Source: Pseudaquabacterium pictum (GTDB lineage: Bacteria; Pseudomonadota; Gammaproteobacteria; Burkholderiales; Burkholderiaceae_C). Taken from it: a DNA stretch of 64,000 nucleotides. Below are positions 37,067 to 46,633 of this stretch, piece after piece. How positions within the stretch are numbered: position 1 is the first letter of the stretch; each line of letters begins with the position of its first letter. Made by a program: the position numbers and the translations under genes. Below the pieces are notes generated by a model. The model saw nothing but the letters and a program-made list of their open reading frames with translations. It was not told the DNA's origin and did no database searches. The stretch is taken from NCBI RefSeq assembly GCF_005403045.1, contig NZ_BJCL01000007.1, forward strand, positions 124,001-188,000. Reading direction: 5' to 3'.

Positions 37067-37084
37067 GCATGGTGCGCACCATGC
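37067..37084. promoter_or_regulatory. Perfect 18-bp palindrome upstream of the peptide-importer operon
   Basis: GCATGGTGCGCACCATGC is perfectly self-complementary and contains TGGTGC/GCACCA arms resembling sites of dimeric GntR- or TetR-type repressors. It lies 137 bases before the first gene of the racemase-ABC-amidase operon and just after the TerC hairpin. No regulator gene is nearby. Role inferred. Confidence 0.45.
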
Positions 37085-37220
37085 ACCAGACAGGATCAGG
37101 GTGAACCCGTGCATTCCGGGTTGACCCGGGCCTGACCAGCACCAGGGCGGTGCCAGACTGCCGGCACCCAGCAGCACGTGCACCAGCGCGGACAGGTACA
37201 CCGCTTGCTGGCCTGCTGCC

Positions 37221-37937
37221 ATGCCCACCCTGTTGCTGATCAACCCCAACACCAGCGCCCATGTCACCGCCCTGCTGGCACGGCATGCGCAAGCCATGGC
37301 GCCGGCCGGCGCCATCCTGCATGCGCTGACCGCGCCGTTCGGCGAACCCTACATCGCCACGCCCGCAGCCGCCGACACCGCCACCCGCGCCGTGCCGGCC
37401 GCCTGGGCCGCCCACCTGGCCGCCCACGGCGCGCCCGATGCGGTGCTGGTGGCCTGCTTCGGCGACCCCGGGGTGGCCGCACTGCGTGCCACCACCACCG
37501 TGCCGGTGCTGGGCCTGGCCGAGGTGGCGATGCGCGAGGCCGATGCCCTGGCCGCGGCCGATCCCGCCGGGCGTTATGCCATCGTCACCGGCGGTGCGGC
37601 CTGGGGCCCGATGCTGGAAGACTTGGCCACCCAGCTGGGCCTGGCCGCCCGCCTGGCCGGCGTGGTGACGGTGGAGCGCACCGGCGCCGAGCTGCTGGCC
37701 GACCCGCCCGCCGCCGAGGCCCTGCTGCTGGGCGCCTGCCAGCAGGCGCTGGCCCTGGGCGGCGTGCGCGCCATCGTGATCGGCGGCGCCGCCCTGGCCG
37801 ACCTGGCCGCGCCGCTGGCACCACGCGTGCCGGTGCCGCTGATCGACAACGTGCGCGCCGGCCTCCAGGCCGCCTGGACGGCAGCGTGGCACGCCGCTTG
37901 CAAACCCACGCCACACCCTTCGACGGAGACACCCTGA
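37221..37937 (+). CDS. Aspartate/glutamate/hydantoin racemase-family protein lacking the second catalytic Cys
   Basis: A 238-residue member of the Asp/Glu/hydantoin racemase superfamily: TLLLINPNTS at the start, ACFGDPGVAAL with Cys79, and VLGLAEVAM. Two-base racemases of this family need a second cysteine in a GCAG-type loop; here that position reads IGGAALADL, with Gly189. This suggests a one-cysteine enzyme, for instance a decarboxylase-, isomerase- or lyase-type activity, or a stereo-specific partial reaction. It leads the operon of a peptide-type importer and an amidase, starting 2 bases before the binding-protein gene, which points to amide, hydantoin or D-amino-acid derivative use. Confidence 0.82.
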   Translation: MPTLLLINPNTSAHVTALLARHAQAMAPAGAILHALTAPFGEPYIATPAAADTATRAVPAAWAAHLAAHGAPDAVLVACFGDPGVAALRATTTVPVLGLAEVAMREADALAAADPAGRYAIVTGGAAWGPMLEDLATQLGLAARLAGVVTVERTGAELLADPPAAEALLLGACQQALALGGVRAIVIGGAALADLAAPLAPRVPVPLIDNVRAGLQAAWTAAWHAACKPTPHPSTETP

Positions 37938-37939
37938 CC

Positions 37940-39592
37940 ATGACGCTTTCGATGTTGCCCCGCCTGTTGCCCTGCGCCGCCCTGGGCCTGGCGGCCCTCC
38001 TGTCCGCCCCGGCCGCGCTGGCCCAAGAAAAGGTGCTGCGCATCGCGATGACGGCCGCCGACATCCCGCGCACCCTGGGCCAGCCCGACCAGGGCTTCGA
38101 GGGCAACCGCTTCACCGGCATCCCGATGTACGACGCGCTGACGCACTGGGACCTGAGCAAGGCCGATGCCCCCAGCGTGCTGATCCCCGGCCTGGCCACC
38201 AGCTGGGCCGTCGATGCCAAGGACAAGACGAAATGGGTCTTCAAGCTCCGGCCGGGCGTGAAGTTCCATGACGGCTCTGACCTGAACGCCGACTCGGTGG
38301 TCTGGAACGTGCGCAAGGTGCTCGACAAGGACGCGCCCCATTTCGATGCCAGCCAGGTCGGCGTCACGGCCAGCCGCATGCCCACGCTGCGCAGCGCCCG
38401 CAAGATCGACGACCTGACGGTCGAGCTGACCACCAGCGAACCCGACGCCTTCCTGCCGCTGAACCTGACCAACCTGTTCATGGCCAGCCCGGCCCACTGG
38501 CAGAAGAAGTTCGACGCCGCCGCCGGCGCCACGCCGGCCGACAAGGCCAAGGCCGCCTGGACGGCCTTCGCTGCCGATGCCAGCGGCTCGGGCCCGTTCA
38601 AGATGGCCCGCTTCGTGGCGCGTGAGCGCCTGGAGCTGGTGCCCAACAAGACCTACTGGGACCCGAAGCGCACGCCCAAGGTCGACCGCGTGGTGCTGCT
38701 GCCCATGCCCGAGGCCAATGCCCGCACCGCCGCCATCATGAGCGGCCAGGTCGACTGGATCGAGGCCCCGTCGCCCGACGCCATGGCTGCCATCCAGGGC
38801 CGCGGCCACAAGATCTACTTCAACCAGCAGCCGCATGTGTGGCCGTGGCAGCTGTCGTTCGCCGAAGGCTCGCCCTGGCTCGACAAGCGGGTCCGCCAGG
38901 CCGCCAACCTGTGCGTGGACCGCACCGGCCTGTTGAAGCTGCTGGGCGGCATGATGGGCATCCCCAAGGGCACGGTGCCCCCGGGTCACCCGTGGTGGGG
39001 CAACCCGAAGTTCGACATCAAGTACGACGTGGCCGCCGGCAAGAAGCTGATGGAGGAAGCCGGCCACACCACCGCCAAGCCGCTCAAGGTGAAGGTGCAG
39101 ATCAGCGCCAGCGGCTCGGGCCAGATGCAGCCGCTGCCGATGAATGAATTTGTGCAGCAGAGCCTGAAGCAATGCGGCTTCGATGTGCAGTTCGACGTGA
39201 TCGAGTGGAACACCCTGTTCACCAACTGGCGCAAGGGCGCGAAGGACCCGTCGGCCAACGGCGCCAACGCCATCAACGTCAGCTACGCGGCGATGGACCC
39301 GTTCTTCGCGATGGTGCGCTTCACCAGCACCAAGACCTTCCCGCCGGTCAGCAACAACTGGGGCTACTTCGGCAACGCCGAGTTCGACAAGCTGATCGCC
39401 GACGCGCGCACCAGCTTCGACGACAAGGCGCGCGACGTGGCGCTGTCCAAGCTGCATGCCCGCATCGTGGAAGAGGCGCCGTTCGTCTGGATCGCCCATG
39501 ACGTCGGCCCGCGTGCCATCGCCGCCAAGGTCAAGGGCGTGGTGCAGCCGCGCAGCTGGTTCATCGACCTGGCCCCCGTGACGGTGGACTGA
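37940..39592 (+). CDS. Peptide-type ABC transporter substrate-binding protein (family 5)
   Basis: A 550-residue periplasmic binding protein. Signal peptide with core LLPCAALGLAALLSA, cleavage near ALAQ at residue 29. Family-5 features: FKLRPGVKFHDGSDLNADSV near residues 101-120, FRKV-like VRKVLDKD, and the large two-lobed body. The ATG is 2 bases after the upstream stop. The ligand is unknown; family-5 proteins bind peptides, opines, nickel complexes or sugars, and the flanking racemase-like and amidase genes favour an amide- or peptide-like compound. Confidence 0.9.
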   Translation: MTLSMLPRLLPCAALGLAALLSAPAALAQEKVLRIAMTAADIPRTLGQPDQGFEGNRFTGIPMYDALTHWDLSKADAPSVLIPGLATSWAVDAKDKTKWVFKLRPGVKFHDGSDLNADSVVWNVRKVLDKDAPHFDASQVGVTASRMPTLRSARKIDDLTVELTTSEPDAFLPLNLTNLFMASPAHWQKKFDAAAGATPADKAKAAWTAFAADASGSGPFKMARFVARERLELVPNKTYWDPKRTPKVDRVVLLPMPEANARTAAIMSGQVDWIEAPSPDAMAAIQGRGHKIYFNQQPHVWPWQLSFAEGSPWLDKRVRQAANLCVDRTGLLKLLGGMMGIPKGTVPPGHPWWGNPKFDIKYDVAAGKKLMEEAGHTTAKPLKVKVQISASGSGQMQPLPMNEFVQQSLKQCGFDVQFDVIEWNTLFTNWRKGAKDPSANGANAINVSYAAMDPFFAMVRFTSTKTFPPVSNNWGYFGNAEFDKLIADARTSFDDKARDVALSKLHARIVEEAPFVWIAHDVGPRAIAAKVKGVVQPRSWFIDLAPVTVD

Positions 39593-39610
39593 CGAGGCAC
39601 GACCGAGCCG

Positions 39611-40561
39611 ATGTTCGCCTACCTGCTGCGCCGCATCGGCTACGCCCTGCCCATCATGGCGGGCGTGGCCCTGGTGTGCTTTGCCCTGGTGCACCTGGCG
39701 CCGGGTGATCCGCTGGTGTCCATCCTGCCGCCCGATGCGTCGGCCGATCTGGCCGCGCAGATGCGCACGCTCTACGGCTTCGACCGCAGCTACCCCGAGC
39801 AGTTCGCGGTGTGGGTGTGGCGGGCGCTGCAGGGCGACCTGGGCACCAGCATCGCCAGCGGCCGGCCGGTCACCACCGAGGTGCTGACCGCTGTGGGGCA
39901 CACCCTCCGCCTGGCGGTGCTGGCCACCTTCATCGGCTTCGTCCTGGGCAGCCTGTTCGGCTTCGTCGGCGGCTACTTCCAGCGCGCCTGGCCCGACCGC
40001 CTGGCCAGCACGCTGGCGGTGCTGGGCGTCAGCGTGCCGCACTACTGGCTGGGCATGGTGATGGTCATCATCTTCTCGGCCATCCTGGGCTGGCTGCCGG
40101 CCACTGGCGGCGGCCCCGGCGACAAGGACTGGGCCTGGGACTGGAACCACCTGCAGTACATGCTGCTGCCGGCCATCACGATGAGCGTGATCCCGATGGG
40201 CATCATCGCCCGCACGGTGCGCGCGCTGGTGGCCGAGATCCTGGCGCAGGAGTTCATCGTCGGCCTGCGTGCCAAGGGCCTCACCCACCTGGGCATCTTC
40301 GCCCATGTGGTGAAGAACGCCGCCCCCACCGCGCTGGCGGTGATGGGCCTGCAGCTGGGCTACCTGCTCGGCGGCTCGATCCTGATCGAGACGGTGTTCG
40401 CCTGGCCGGGCACCGGCTTCCTGCTCAATTCCGCCATCTTCCAGCGTGACCTGCCGCTGCTGCAGGGCACCATCCTCGTGCTGGCCATGTTCTTCGTGGT
40501 CCTGAACCTGCTGGTGGACGTGCTGCAGACCCTGCTCGACCCGCGCATCGCCCGGGCCTGA
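39611..40561 (+). CDS. Peptide-type ABC transporter permease (DppB/OppB type)
   Basis: A 316-residue inner-membrane permease with six predicted helices. Typical DppB markers: VCFALVHLAPGDPL near residues 23-36, the ATPase-docking loop GLRAKGLTHLGIFAHVVKNA near 218-237 and the C-terminal LLQGTILVLAMFFVVLNLLV then DPR. It forms the importer channel with the DppC-like protein encoded 5 bases downstream. It begins 18 bases after the binding-protein gene. Confidence 0.92.
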   Translation: MFAYLLRRIGYALPIMAGVALVCFALVHLAPGDPLVSILPPDASADLAAQMRTLYGFDRSYPEQFAVWVWRALQGDLGTSIASGRPVTTEVLTAVGHTLRLAVLATFIGFVLGSLFGFVGGYFQRAWPDRLASTLAVLGVSVPHYWLGMVMVIIFSAILGWLPATGGGPGDKDWAWDWNHLQYMLLPAITMSVIPMGIIARTVRALVAEILAQEFIVGLRAKGLTHLGIFAHVVKNAAPTALAVMGLQLGYLLGGSILIETVFAWPGTGFLLNSAIFQRDLPLLQGTILVLAMFFVVLNLLVDVLQTLLDPRIARA

Positions 40562-40566
40562 ACCCC

Positions 40567-41459
40567 ATGTCCAGCCTCACTGCATCCCCCGCCGCGCCGG
40601 CCGAACTGGTTGCCGCCCAGCGCTCGCCCGGCTACTGGCAGAGCGTGGGCACCCGCCTGCTGGCCGACAAGGTGGCCATGAGCGCCGGCTTCGTCGTGCT
40701 GCTGCTGCTGGGCTTGGCGGTGTTCGGCCCCTGGCTGGCGCCGGCCGACCCGTACCAGTCGTCGATGCTCAGCCGGCTCAAGCCCATCGGCACCGACGGC
40801 TACCCGCTGGGCACCGACGAGCTCGGCCGCGACATGCTCAGCCGCCTGATCGTCGGCGCGCGGCTCAGCCTCTTCATGGGCCTGACGCCGGTGCTGTTCG
40901 CCTTCGTCATCGGCTCGGCCATCGGCATCCTGGCCGGCTACGCAGGTGGTTGGGTCAACACCGCGATCATGCGCACCATCGACGTGTTCTACGCCTTCCC
41001 GTCGGTGCTGCTGGCGATTGCGCTCTCCGGTGCACTGGGCGCGGGCATCTTCAATTCGCTGCTGTCGCTGACCATCGTCTTCGTGCCGCAGATCGCCCGG
41101 GTGGCCGAGGCGGTCACCGCCCAGGCCAAGGGTCGGGATTACGTCGAGGCCGCGCGCGCCTCCGGCGCCAATGCCTTCACCATCGTGCGGGTGCATGTGC
41201 TGGGCAATGTGCTGGGGCCGATCTTCGTCTACGCCACCAGCCTGATCGCGGTGAGCCTGATCCTGGCCTCGGGCCTGAGCTTCCTGGGCCTGGGCGTCAA
41301 GCCGCCCGAGCCCGAGTGGGGCCTGATGCTCAACACCCTGCGTACCGCCATCTATGTGCAACCCTGGGTGGCGGCCCTGCCGGGCCTGATGATCTTCATC
41401 ACCTCGATCGCCTTCAACCTGCTCTCCGACGGCCTGCGCAGCGCCATGGACAACAAGTC

Positions 41460-41463
<4 letters not shown>
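40567..41463 (+). CDS. Peptide-type ABC transporter permease (DppC/OppC type)
   Basis: A 298-residue permease with the DppC layout: an N-terminal helix, the [20 protein letters not shown] block near residues 79-98, the ATPase-docking [21 protein letters not shown] near 195-214, and [14 protein letters not shown] near 240-253. The stop overlaps the start of the first ATPase gene as ATGA. Works as the partner of the DppB-like permease. Confidence 0.92.
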
Positions 41464-42470
<1,007 letters not shown>

Positions 42471-42474
42471 CGCC

Positions 42475-43485
42475 ATGGCTGCAGCAGACTCCCAAGCGCC
42501 GATGGTCGACATCCGCAACCTGCGCGTCACCTTCACCGGTGGCAAGAAGCCGGTGCAGGCGGTCAACGGCGTCAGCCTGGCGGTGCAGCGCGGCGAGGTG
42601 GTGGCGCTGATCGGTGAATCCGGCTCGGGCAAGAGCGTCACCCTGCGCACCCTGCTGCGCCTGCACAACGAGCGCCGCAGCCAGATCACCGGCCAGGTGC
42701 AGGTGGACGGCCGGGATGTGCTGGCGATGGACAGCCGCACCCTGGCCGACTACCGCGGCAAGGTCACCTCGATGATCTTCCAGGAGCCGCTGCTGGCACT
42801 CGACCCGGTCTACACCGTCGGCCGGCAGATCGTCGAGTCCATCCGCCGGCATGAGCCGGTCAGCGCCGCCGAGGCCCACCAGCGCGCGCTGGCCCTGTTC
42901 GAGCGGGTGCGCATTCCCAGCCCCGAGCGCCGGCTGGCCGCCTATCCGCACGAGATGAGCGGCGGCATGCGCCAGCGGGCGATGATCGCGCTGGCCCTGG
43001 CCTGCAAGCCGCAGGTGCTGCTGGCCGACGAGCCGACCACCGCGCTCGATGCCACGGTGCAGATCCAGGTGCTGCTGCTGCTGCGCGAGCTGCAGCGCGA
43101 GCTGGGCCTGTCGGTCATCTTCGTCACCCACGACATCGGCGCCGCGGTGGAGGTGGCCGACCGCATCGCGGTGATGTATGCCGGCCGCATCGTCGAGGAA
43201 GGCACGGCGCGCCAGCTGATCCGCACACCGCGCCACCCCTACACCCGTGCCCTGCTGCAGAGCCGCGCCCATGGCGCCATGGACAAGGGCGGCCGCCTGG
43301 CCACCATCGGCGGCAGCCCGCCCGACCTGGCCAACCTGCCGGCCGGCTGCGCCTTTGCCGACCGCTGCCCGATGGCGCAGGATGCCTGCCGCGGCACCCA
43401 GCCCGATGCTGTGGTGCTGGCGCCCGGCCACCTGGCCCGCTGCCTGCGCACCGACGCCACCGCGGCGCTCGCATCGCCGGTCTGA
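42475..43485 (+). CDS. Peptide-type ABC transporter ATP-binding protein (DppD/OppD type)
   Basis: A 336-residue ATPase. Walker [36 protein letters not shown], signature [16 protein letters not shown] and Walker [16 protein letters not shown] are all canonical. The C-terminal Cys-containing extension [15 protein letters not shown] is present as in its partner. Begins 4 bases after the DppF-like gene and completes the importer; an amidase gene follows after 47 bases. Confidence 0.92.
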   Translation: MAAADSQAPMVDIRNLRVTFTGGKKPVQAVNGVSLAVQRGEVVALIGESGSGKSVTLRTLLRLHNERRSQITGQVQVDGRDVLAMDSRTLADYRGKVTSMIFQEPLLALDPVYTVGRQIVESIRRHEPVSAAEAHQRALALFERVRIPSPERRLAAYPHEMSGGMRQRAMIALALACKPQVLLADEPTTALDATVQIQVLLLLRELQRELGLSVIFVTHDIGAAVEVADRIAVMYAGRIVEEGTARQLIRTPRHPYTRALLQSRAHGAMDKGGRLATIGGSPPDLANLPAGCAFADRCPMAQDACRGTQPDAVVLAPGHLARCLRTDATAALASPV

Positions 43486-43532
43486 GCCCGGCGCCGCCCA
43501 CCGCGGCGGCCCCACCACCACACGGAGACACC

Positions 43533-44726
43533 ATGCCGCTGCACGACCCTGCCCACGCCTTCGTCCCCTACCCGGATGTGCCGGTGCCGCATGCGGCCAC
43601 CGGCCCGCTGTCGGGCCTGCGCTTCGGCGTGAAGGACCTGTTCGACGTGGCGGGCTATCCCACCGGCGGCGGCAGCCCCTTCCTGCTGGCGATGTCGGGC
43701 ATCAAGACCACCACCGCGCCCACGGTGCAGCGGCTGCTCGATGCCGGCGCGGCGATGGTCGGCAAGACCGTCACCGACGAGTTCGCCTTCTCGATGAACG
43801 GCAACAACGCCCACTTCGGCGCGCCGATCAACGGTGCGGCGCCTGACCGCATCAGCGGCGGCTCATCGTCGGGCTCGGCCTCGGCCGTCAGCAGCGGGCT
43901 GTGCGACTTCGCGCTGGGCACCGACACCGGCGGCAGCGTGCGCGCCCCCGCCAACCACTGCGGGCTGTACGGCCTGCGGCCCACCCATGGCCGCATCCCG
44001 CTGGCCGGCGTGCTGGACCTGGCGCCCGGCTTCGACACCTGCGGCTTCTTCACCCGCGACGCCCACAGCTTTGCCCGCGTGGCCGGCGTGCTGATGGACG
44101 CCGACCCGGTGGCCCTGCCCGCCACGCCGCGCCTGCTGTGGCCCACCGAGGTGTGGGCCCTGCTGGCACCCGACGTGCTGGCCGATGCCCAGCCGGTGGC
44201 CGAGCAGGTGCAGGCGGTGCTGGGCACGGCCGCGCCCGTGACGGTGGTGCGCGACAGCTTCGAGGCGATGTACTGGCACTTCCGCCACCTGCAGGGGCGC
44301 GAGAGCTGGATGACCGACGGCCCGTTGATCGAGCGCTTTGCGCCGCCGCTGGGCCCGGGCGTGGCCGAGCGCTTCGCCTGGAGCAAGCAGGTCACCGATG
44401 CGCAGGTGGCCGCGGCCAGCGCCTTCCGCGCGGCCTATGCGCAGCAGATCGACGACCTGCTGGGCAGCGACGGCGTGCTGCTGATGCCCACCATGCCCGA
44501 CGTGGCGCCGCTGCGCGCCGCGCTGGACAGCGCGCTGGAGGACTACCGCAACAGCGCCATCCGCATGCTGTGCATCGCCGGCCTGTCGCGCACGCCGCAG
44601 CTCAGCCTGCCGCTGCTCAAGCGCAACGGCGCACCGATGGGCCTGTCGCTGCTGGGCCCTCGCGGCAGCGATCTGTCGTTGATCGCCCTGGCCCAGCGTC
44701 TCTCGGCGGCAGGCCTGGGCGCCTGA
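43533..44726 (+). CDS. Amidase (amidase-signature family)
   Basis: A 397-residue serine hydrolase with the Ser-cisSer-Lys triad of the family: Lys34 in FGVKDLFD, Ser111 in SGGSSSGSAS, and nucleophile Ser135 in DTGGSVRAPA. It hydrolyses an amide to a carboxylate and ammonia in the cytoplasm. It is shorter than many members (about 450-500 residues). Last gene of the racemase-importer-amidase operon, so its substrate is probably what the importer brings in, or a product of it. Ends 9 bases from the convergent universal stress protein gene. Confidence 0.9.
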   Translation: MPLHDPAHAFVPYPDVPVPHAATGPLSGLRFGVKDLFDVAGYPTGGGSPFLLAMSGIKTTTAPTVQRLLDAGAAMVGKTVTDEFAFSMNGNNAHFGAPINGAAPDRISGGSSSGSASAVSSGLCDFALGTDTGGSVRAPANHCGLYGLRPTHGRIPLAGVLDLAPGFDTCGFFTRDAHSFARVAGVLMDADPVALPATPRLLWPTEVWALLAPDVLADAQPVAEQVQAVLGTAAPVTVVRDSFEAMYWHFRHLQGRESWMTDGPLIERFAPPLGPGVAERFAWSKQVTDAQVAAASAFRAAYAQQIDDLLGSDGVLLMPTMPDVAPLRAALDSALEDYRNSAIRMLCIAGLSRTPQLSLPLLKRNGAPMGLSLLGPRGSDLSLIALAQRLSAAGLGA

Positions 44727-44735
44727 CGCCAGGGG

Positions 44736-45179
44736 TCAGTGCAGGACGAGCAAGGGCAGCTTGCTGCGCGCCAGCACGTTCTTGGTATGCGAGCCGAAGA
44801 CCAGCTCGCCCAGCGTGCCGCGGCCGTGGGTCACCATCACGATCATGTCGCAGCCCGACTGCTCGGCCTGCTCGATGATGGCCCGGTCCACCCCGTCGGT
44901 GCGGGCGTGCAGGCCGTGGAATTCGACGCCGGCCTCGGCCGCCTTGATCTGGAAATGGGTCAGCACCTTGTGCGCATGGGTGTCGGTGCGCTCGATGTGC
45001 TTTTCGGTCTGCTTCTCGTAGGCCGGCAGCTGGGTGCCCACGGTGGGCAGCGGCGCATCGGGCTCGACGACGAAGCCGGTGATGGCGGCGCCCAGCTGCT
45101 TGGCCAGGTCGATGCTGGCGACCATGGCGCGTTCGCTCAACGCGCTGCCATCGACGGGAACGAACAGGTTGCGGTACAT
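44736..45179 (-). CDS. Universal stress protein (UspA family)
   Basis: A 147-residue single-domain Usp. The start MYRNLFVPVDGSALSERAM is the usual first strand and loop; the nucleotide-binding signature MVTHGRGTLGELVFGSHTKN near residues 117-136 follows the G-2X-G-9X-G-S/T pattern of ATP-binding members. Monocistronic, with about 70 bases to the next minus-strand gene upstream. Likely induced in stress or stationary phase, but no promoter was identified. Confidence 0.9.
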   Translation of the reverse strand: MYRNLFVPVDGSALSERAMVASIDLAKQLGAAITGFVVEPDAPLPTVGTQLPAYEKQTEKHIERTDTHAHKVLTHFQIKAAEAGVEFHGLHARTDGVDRAIIEQAEQSGCDMIVMVTHGRGTLGELVFGSHTKNVLARSKLPLLVLH

Positions 45180-45249
45180 GGCGGGTCCTTGGCGTGGTGT
45201 GGGATGCCTGCACTCTAGGCACCTGCCAGCCCGCGCTGGTTGACGCCGG

Positions 45250-45897
45250 TCAAGCCCGCCGCTGCAGCCCCGGCGGCTGGTTGCCGCCATCGTCCCAGCC
45301 CGGCCCGTCGAACCAGGCATCGCCGGCCAGCGCGGCCCGCAGCATCGGCAGCGCATCCAGGCCGAAGAAATGGCGGCCGTCGGCCACCAGGGTGGGCACA
45401 CCGAACAGGCCCAGCGCCACGGCCGCTTCGGTGCGCGCGCGCAGTTCGGCCTTGACGGCATCGCCGGCCGGATCGCGCTGCGGCGCCACGGCCGCATGCA
45501 GCGCCGCCAGCGCCGCCGGCTCGTTCGGGTCGGCGCCGTCGCGGCACCACACATGGCGGAACAGCAGCTCCACCGTGCGCCGGCTGGGCGTGCCGCCGGC
45601 CGGCGCGGCCGCCACCGCCAGCCGCTGCAGCGCCAGCGGGTTGAACGGATGCGGCTTGGGCAGCTGCAGCGGCGTGCCCTGCTGGTGGGCCTGCCACAGC
45701 ACCTGGCGGTAGGTCCAGGCGCGCTTGGGCGTGATTTCGGCCGGGCCCTTCTGGCCCCAGTGCGCCAGCAGGCCGGCCAGCAGCACCGGCTGGTAATTCA
45801 CCACCACGTTCAGCCCCTCCAGCGCCTGCGGCAGGCGGTCGAAGGCCAGCCAGGCATAGGGTGACAGGGCATCGAACCAGAAATCCACCACTTTCAT
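45250..45897 (-). CDS. 2-hydroxychromene-2-carboxylate isomerase/DsbA-family oxidoreductase
   Basis: A 215-residue thioredoxin-fold protein of the DsbA/HCCA-isomerase (kappa GST-like) family. The start VDFWFDALSPYAWLAFDRL places Ser10 where the isomerase family has its catalytic serine instead of a CXXC. The end LFGVPTLVADGRHFFGLDAL is the cis-Pro region. Probably glutathione-dependent isomerisation in aromatic or other catabolism. Its ATG overlaps the stop of the DUF1289 gene (ATGA), so the two are translationally coupled. Confidence 0.85.
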   Translation of the reverse strand: MKVVDFWFDALSPYAWLAFDRLPQALEGLNVVVNYQPVLLAGLLAHWGQKGPAEITPKRAWTYRQVLWQAHQQGTPLQLPKPHPFNPLALQRLAVAAAPAGGTPSRRTVELLFRHVWCRDGADPNEPAALAALHAAVAPQRDPAGDAVKAELRARTEAAVALGLFGVPTLVADGRHFFGLDALPMLRAALAGDAWFDGPGWDDGGNQPPGLQRRA

Positions 45898-46139
45898 GCG
45901 CGGCCTCCTCGGGGGGCTGGTCGGCGTGGCGCGGTGCCGCTGTCCTGCAGCAGGCGCCAGGCTTCCTGCCGGGGCGGCAGGCGGTCGAGCACCGCCAGCC
46001 GGGCTGCGCTGTCGAGCCGGCCCCAGGTGGCGATCTCCTCGATGGTGCGCAGGCAGCCCTCGCACCAGCCGGTGGGTGCATGCATGCGGCAGATGTTGAT
46101 GCAGGGGCTGGCCACGGCGGGCGGTGCGGTGTCGGCCAT
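45894..46139 (-). CDS. DUF1289-domain protein
   Basis: An 81-residue protein with the conserved DUF1289 cysteine pattern: SPCINICRMH, then GWCEGCLRTIEEIATWGRL. The four cysteines suggest a metal or iron-sulfur site; function is unknown. Nested in a tight three-gene run: its ATG shares one base with the YbaK-like stop upstream, and its stop overlaps the isomerase start downstream by four bases. Confidence 0.87.
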   Translation of the reverse strand: MADTAPPAVASPCINICRMHAPTGWCEGCLRTIEEIATWGRLDSAARLAVLDRLPPRQEAWRLLQDSGTAPRRPAPRGGRA

Positions 46140-46633
46140 CAGGCGGCCTCCACCACGTCGGCCGCCGGTGCGCCGGTCAGGCGCAGCAGGTCGTCGGGGC
46201 GCAGGCAGAACACGCCGTTGGGGTGGCCCGCCGCGGCCCAGATCTCGGGAAAGCGGAACAGGTCCTGGTCGACCAGCACCACCGGCGGGTTGGCGTGGGC
46301 CACCGGCGACACGCCGCCGATCGAGAACCCGGTCTGCTGCTTGACGAAGGCGGCATCGGCGCGGCCCACCGGGCCCACCTGCTGCGCCACCTTGGCCTCG
46401 TCCACCCGGCGGTCGCCCGAGGCCACCACCAGCACCGCCACGCCGTCGGCACGGCGGCGGAAGATCACGCTCTTGGCGATCTGGCCAGTGTCCACGCCCA
46501 GCGCGGCGGCAGCCTCGGCGCAGGTGCGGGCCGGCACGTCCAGCCACACCGGCGCGTGCGGGTGGGCCTGCGCCGCCAGCGCGGCAGCCACGCGGCGGAA
46601 GCCCTCCGGCCGGTCGTCGGCGGCCGTCGTCAT
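46139..46633 (-). CDS. YbaK/EbsC-family aminoacyl-tRNA deacylase-like protein
   Basis: A 164-residue editing-domain protein of the YbaK/ProX family, which hydrolyses mischarged aminoacyl-tRNA such as Cys-tRNA(Pro). GVDTGQIAKSVIFRRRADG carries the conserved catalytic-lysine region near residue 54, and GFSIGGVSPVAHANPP is the usual GGVSP loop. It starts within four bases of the HMG-CoA lyase stop (46630-46633), so it may be read with that gene. Precise tRNA target unknown. Confidence 0.88.
   Translation of the reverse strand: MTTAADDRPEGFRRVAAALAAQAHPHAPVWLDVPARTCAEAAAALGVDTGQIAKSVIFRRRADGVAVLVVASGDRRVDEAKVAQQVGPVGRADAAFVKQQTGFSIGGVSPVAHANPPVVLVDQDLFRFPEIWAAAGHPNGVFCLRPDDLLRLTGAPAADVVEAA

Noticed and set aside
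37178-37939. Peptide-binding protein gene extended upstream to 37178
   Set aside because: The extension overlaps the racemase-family gene in another frame; a clear signal peptide starts at the ATG at 37940.
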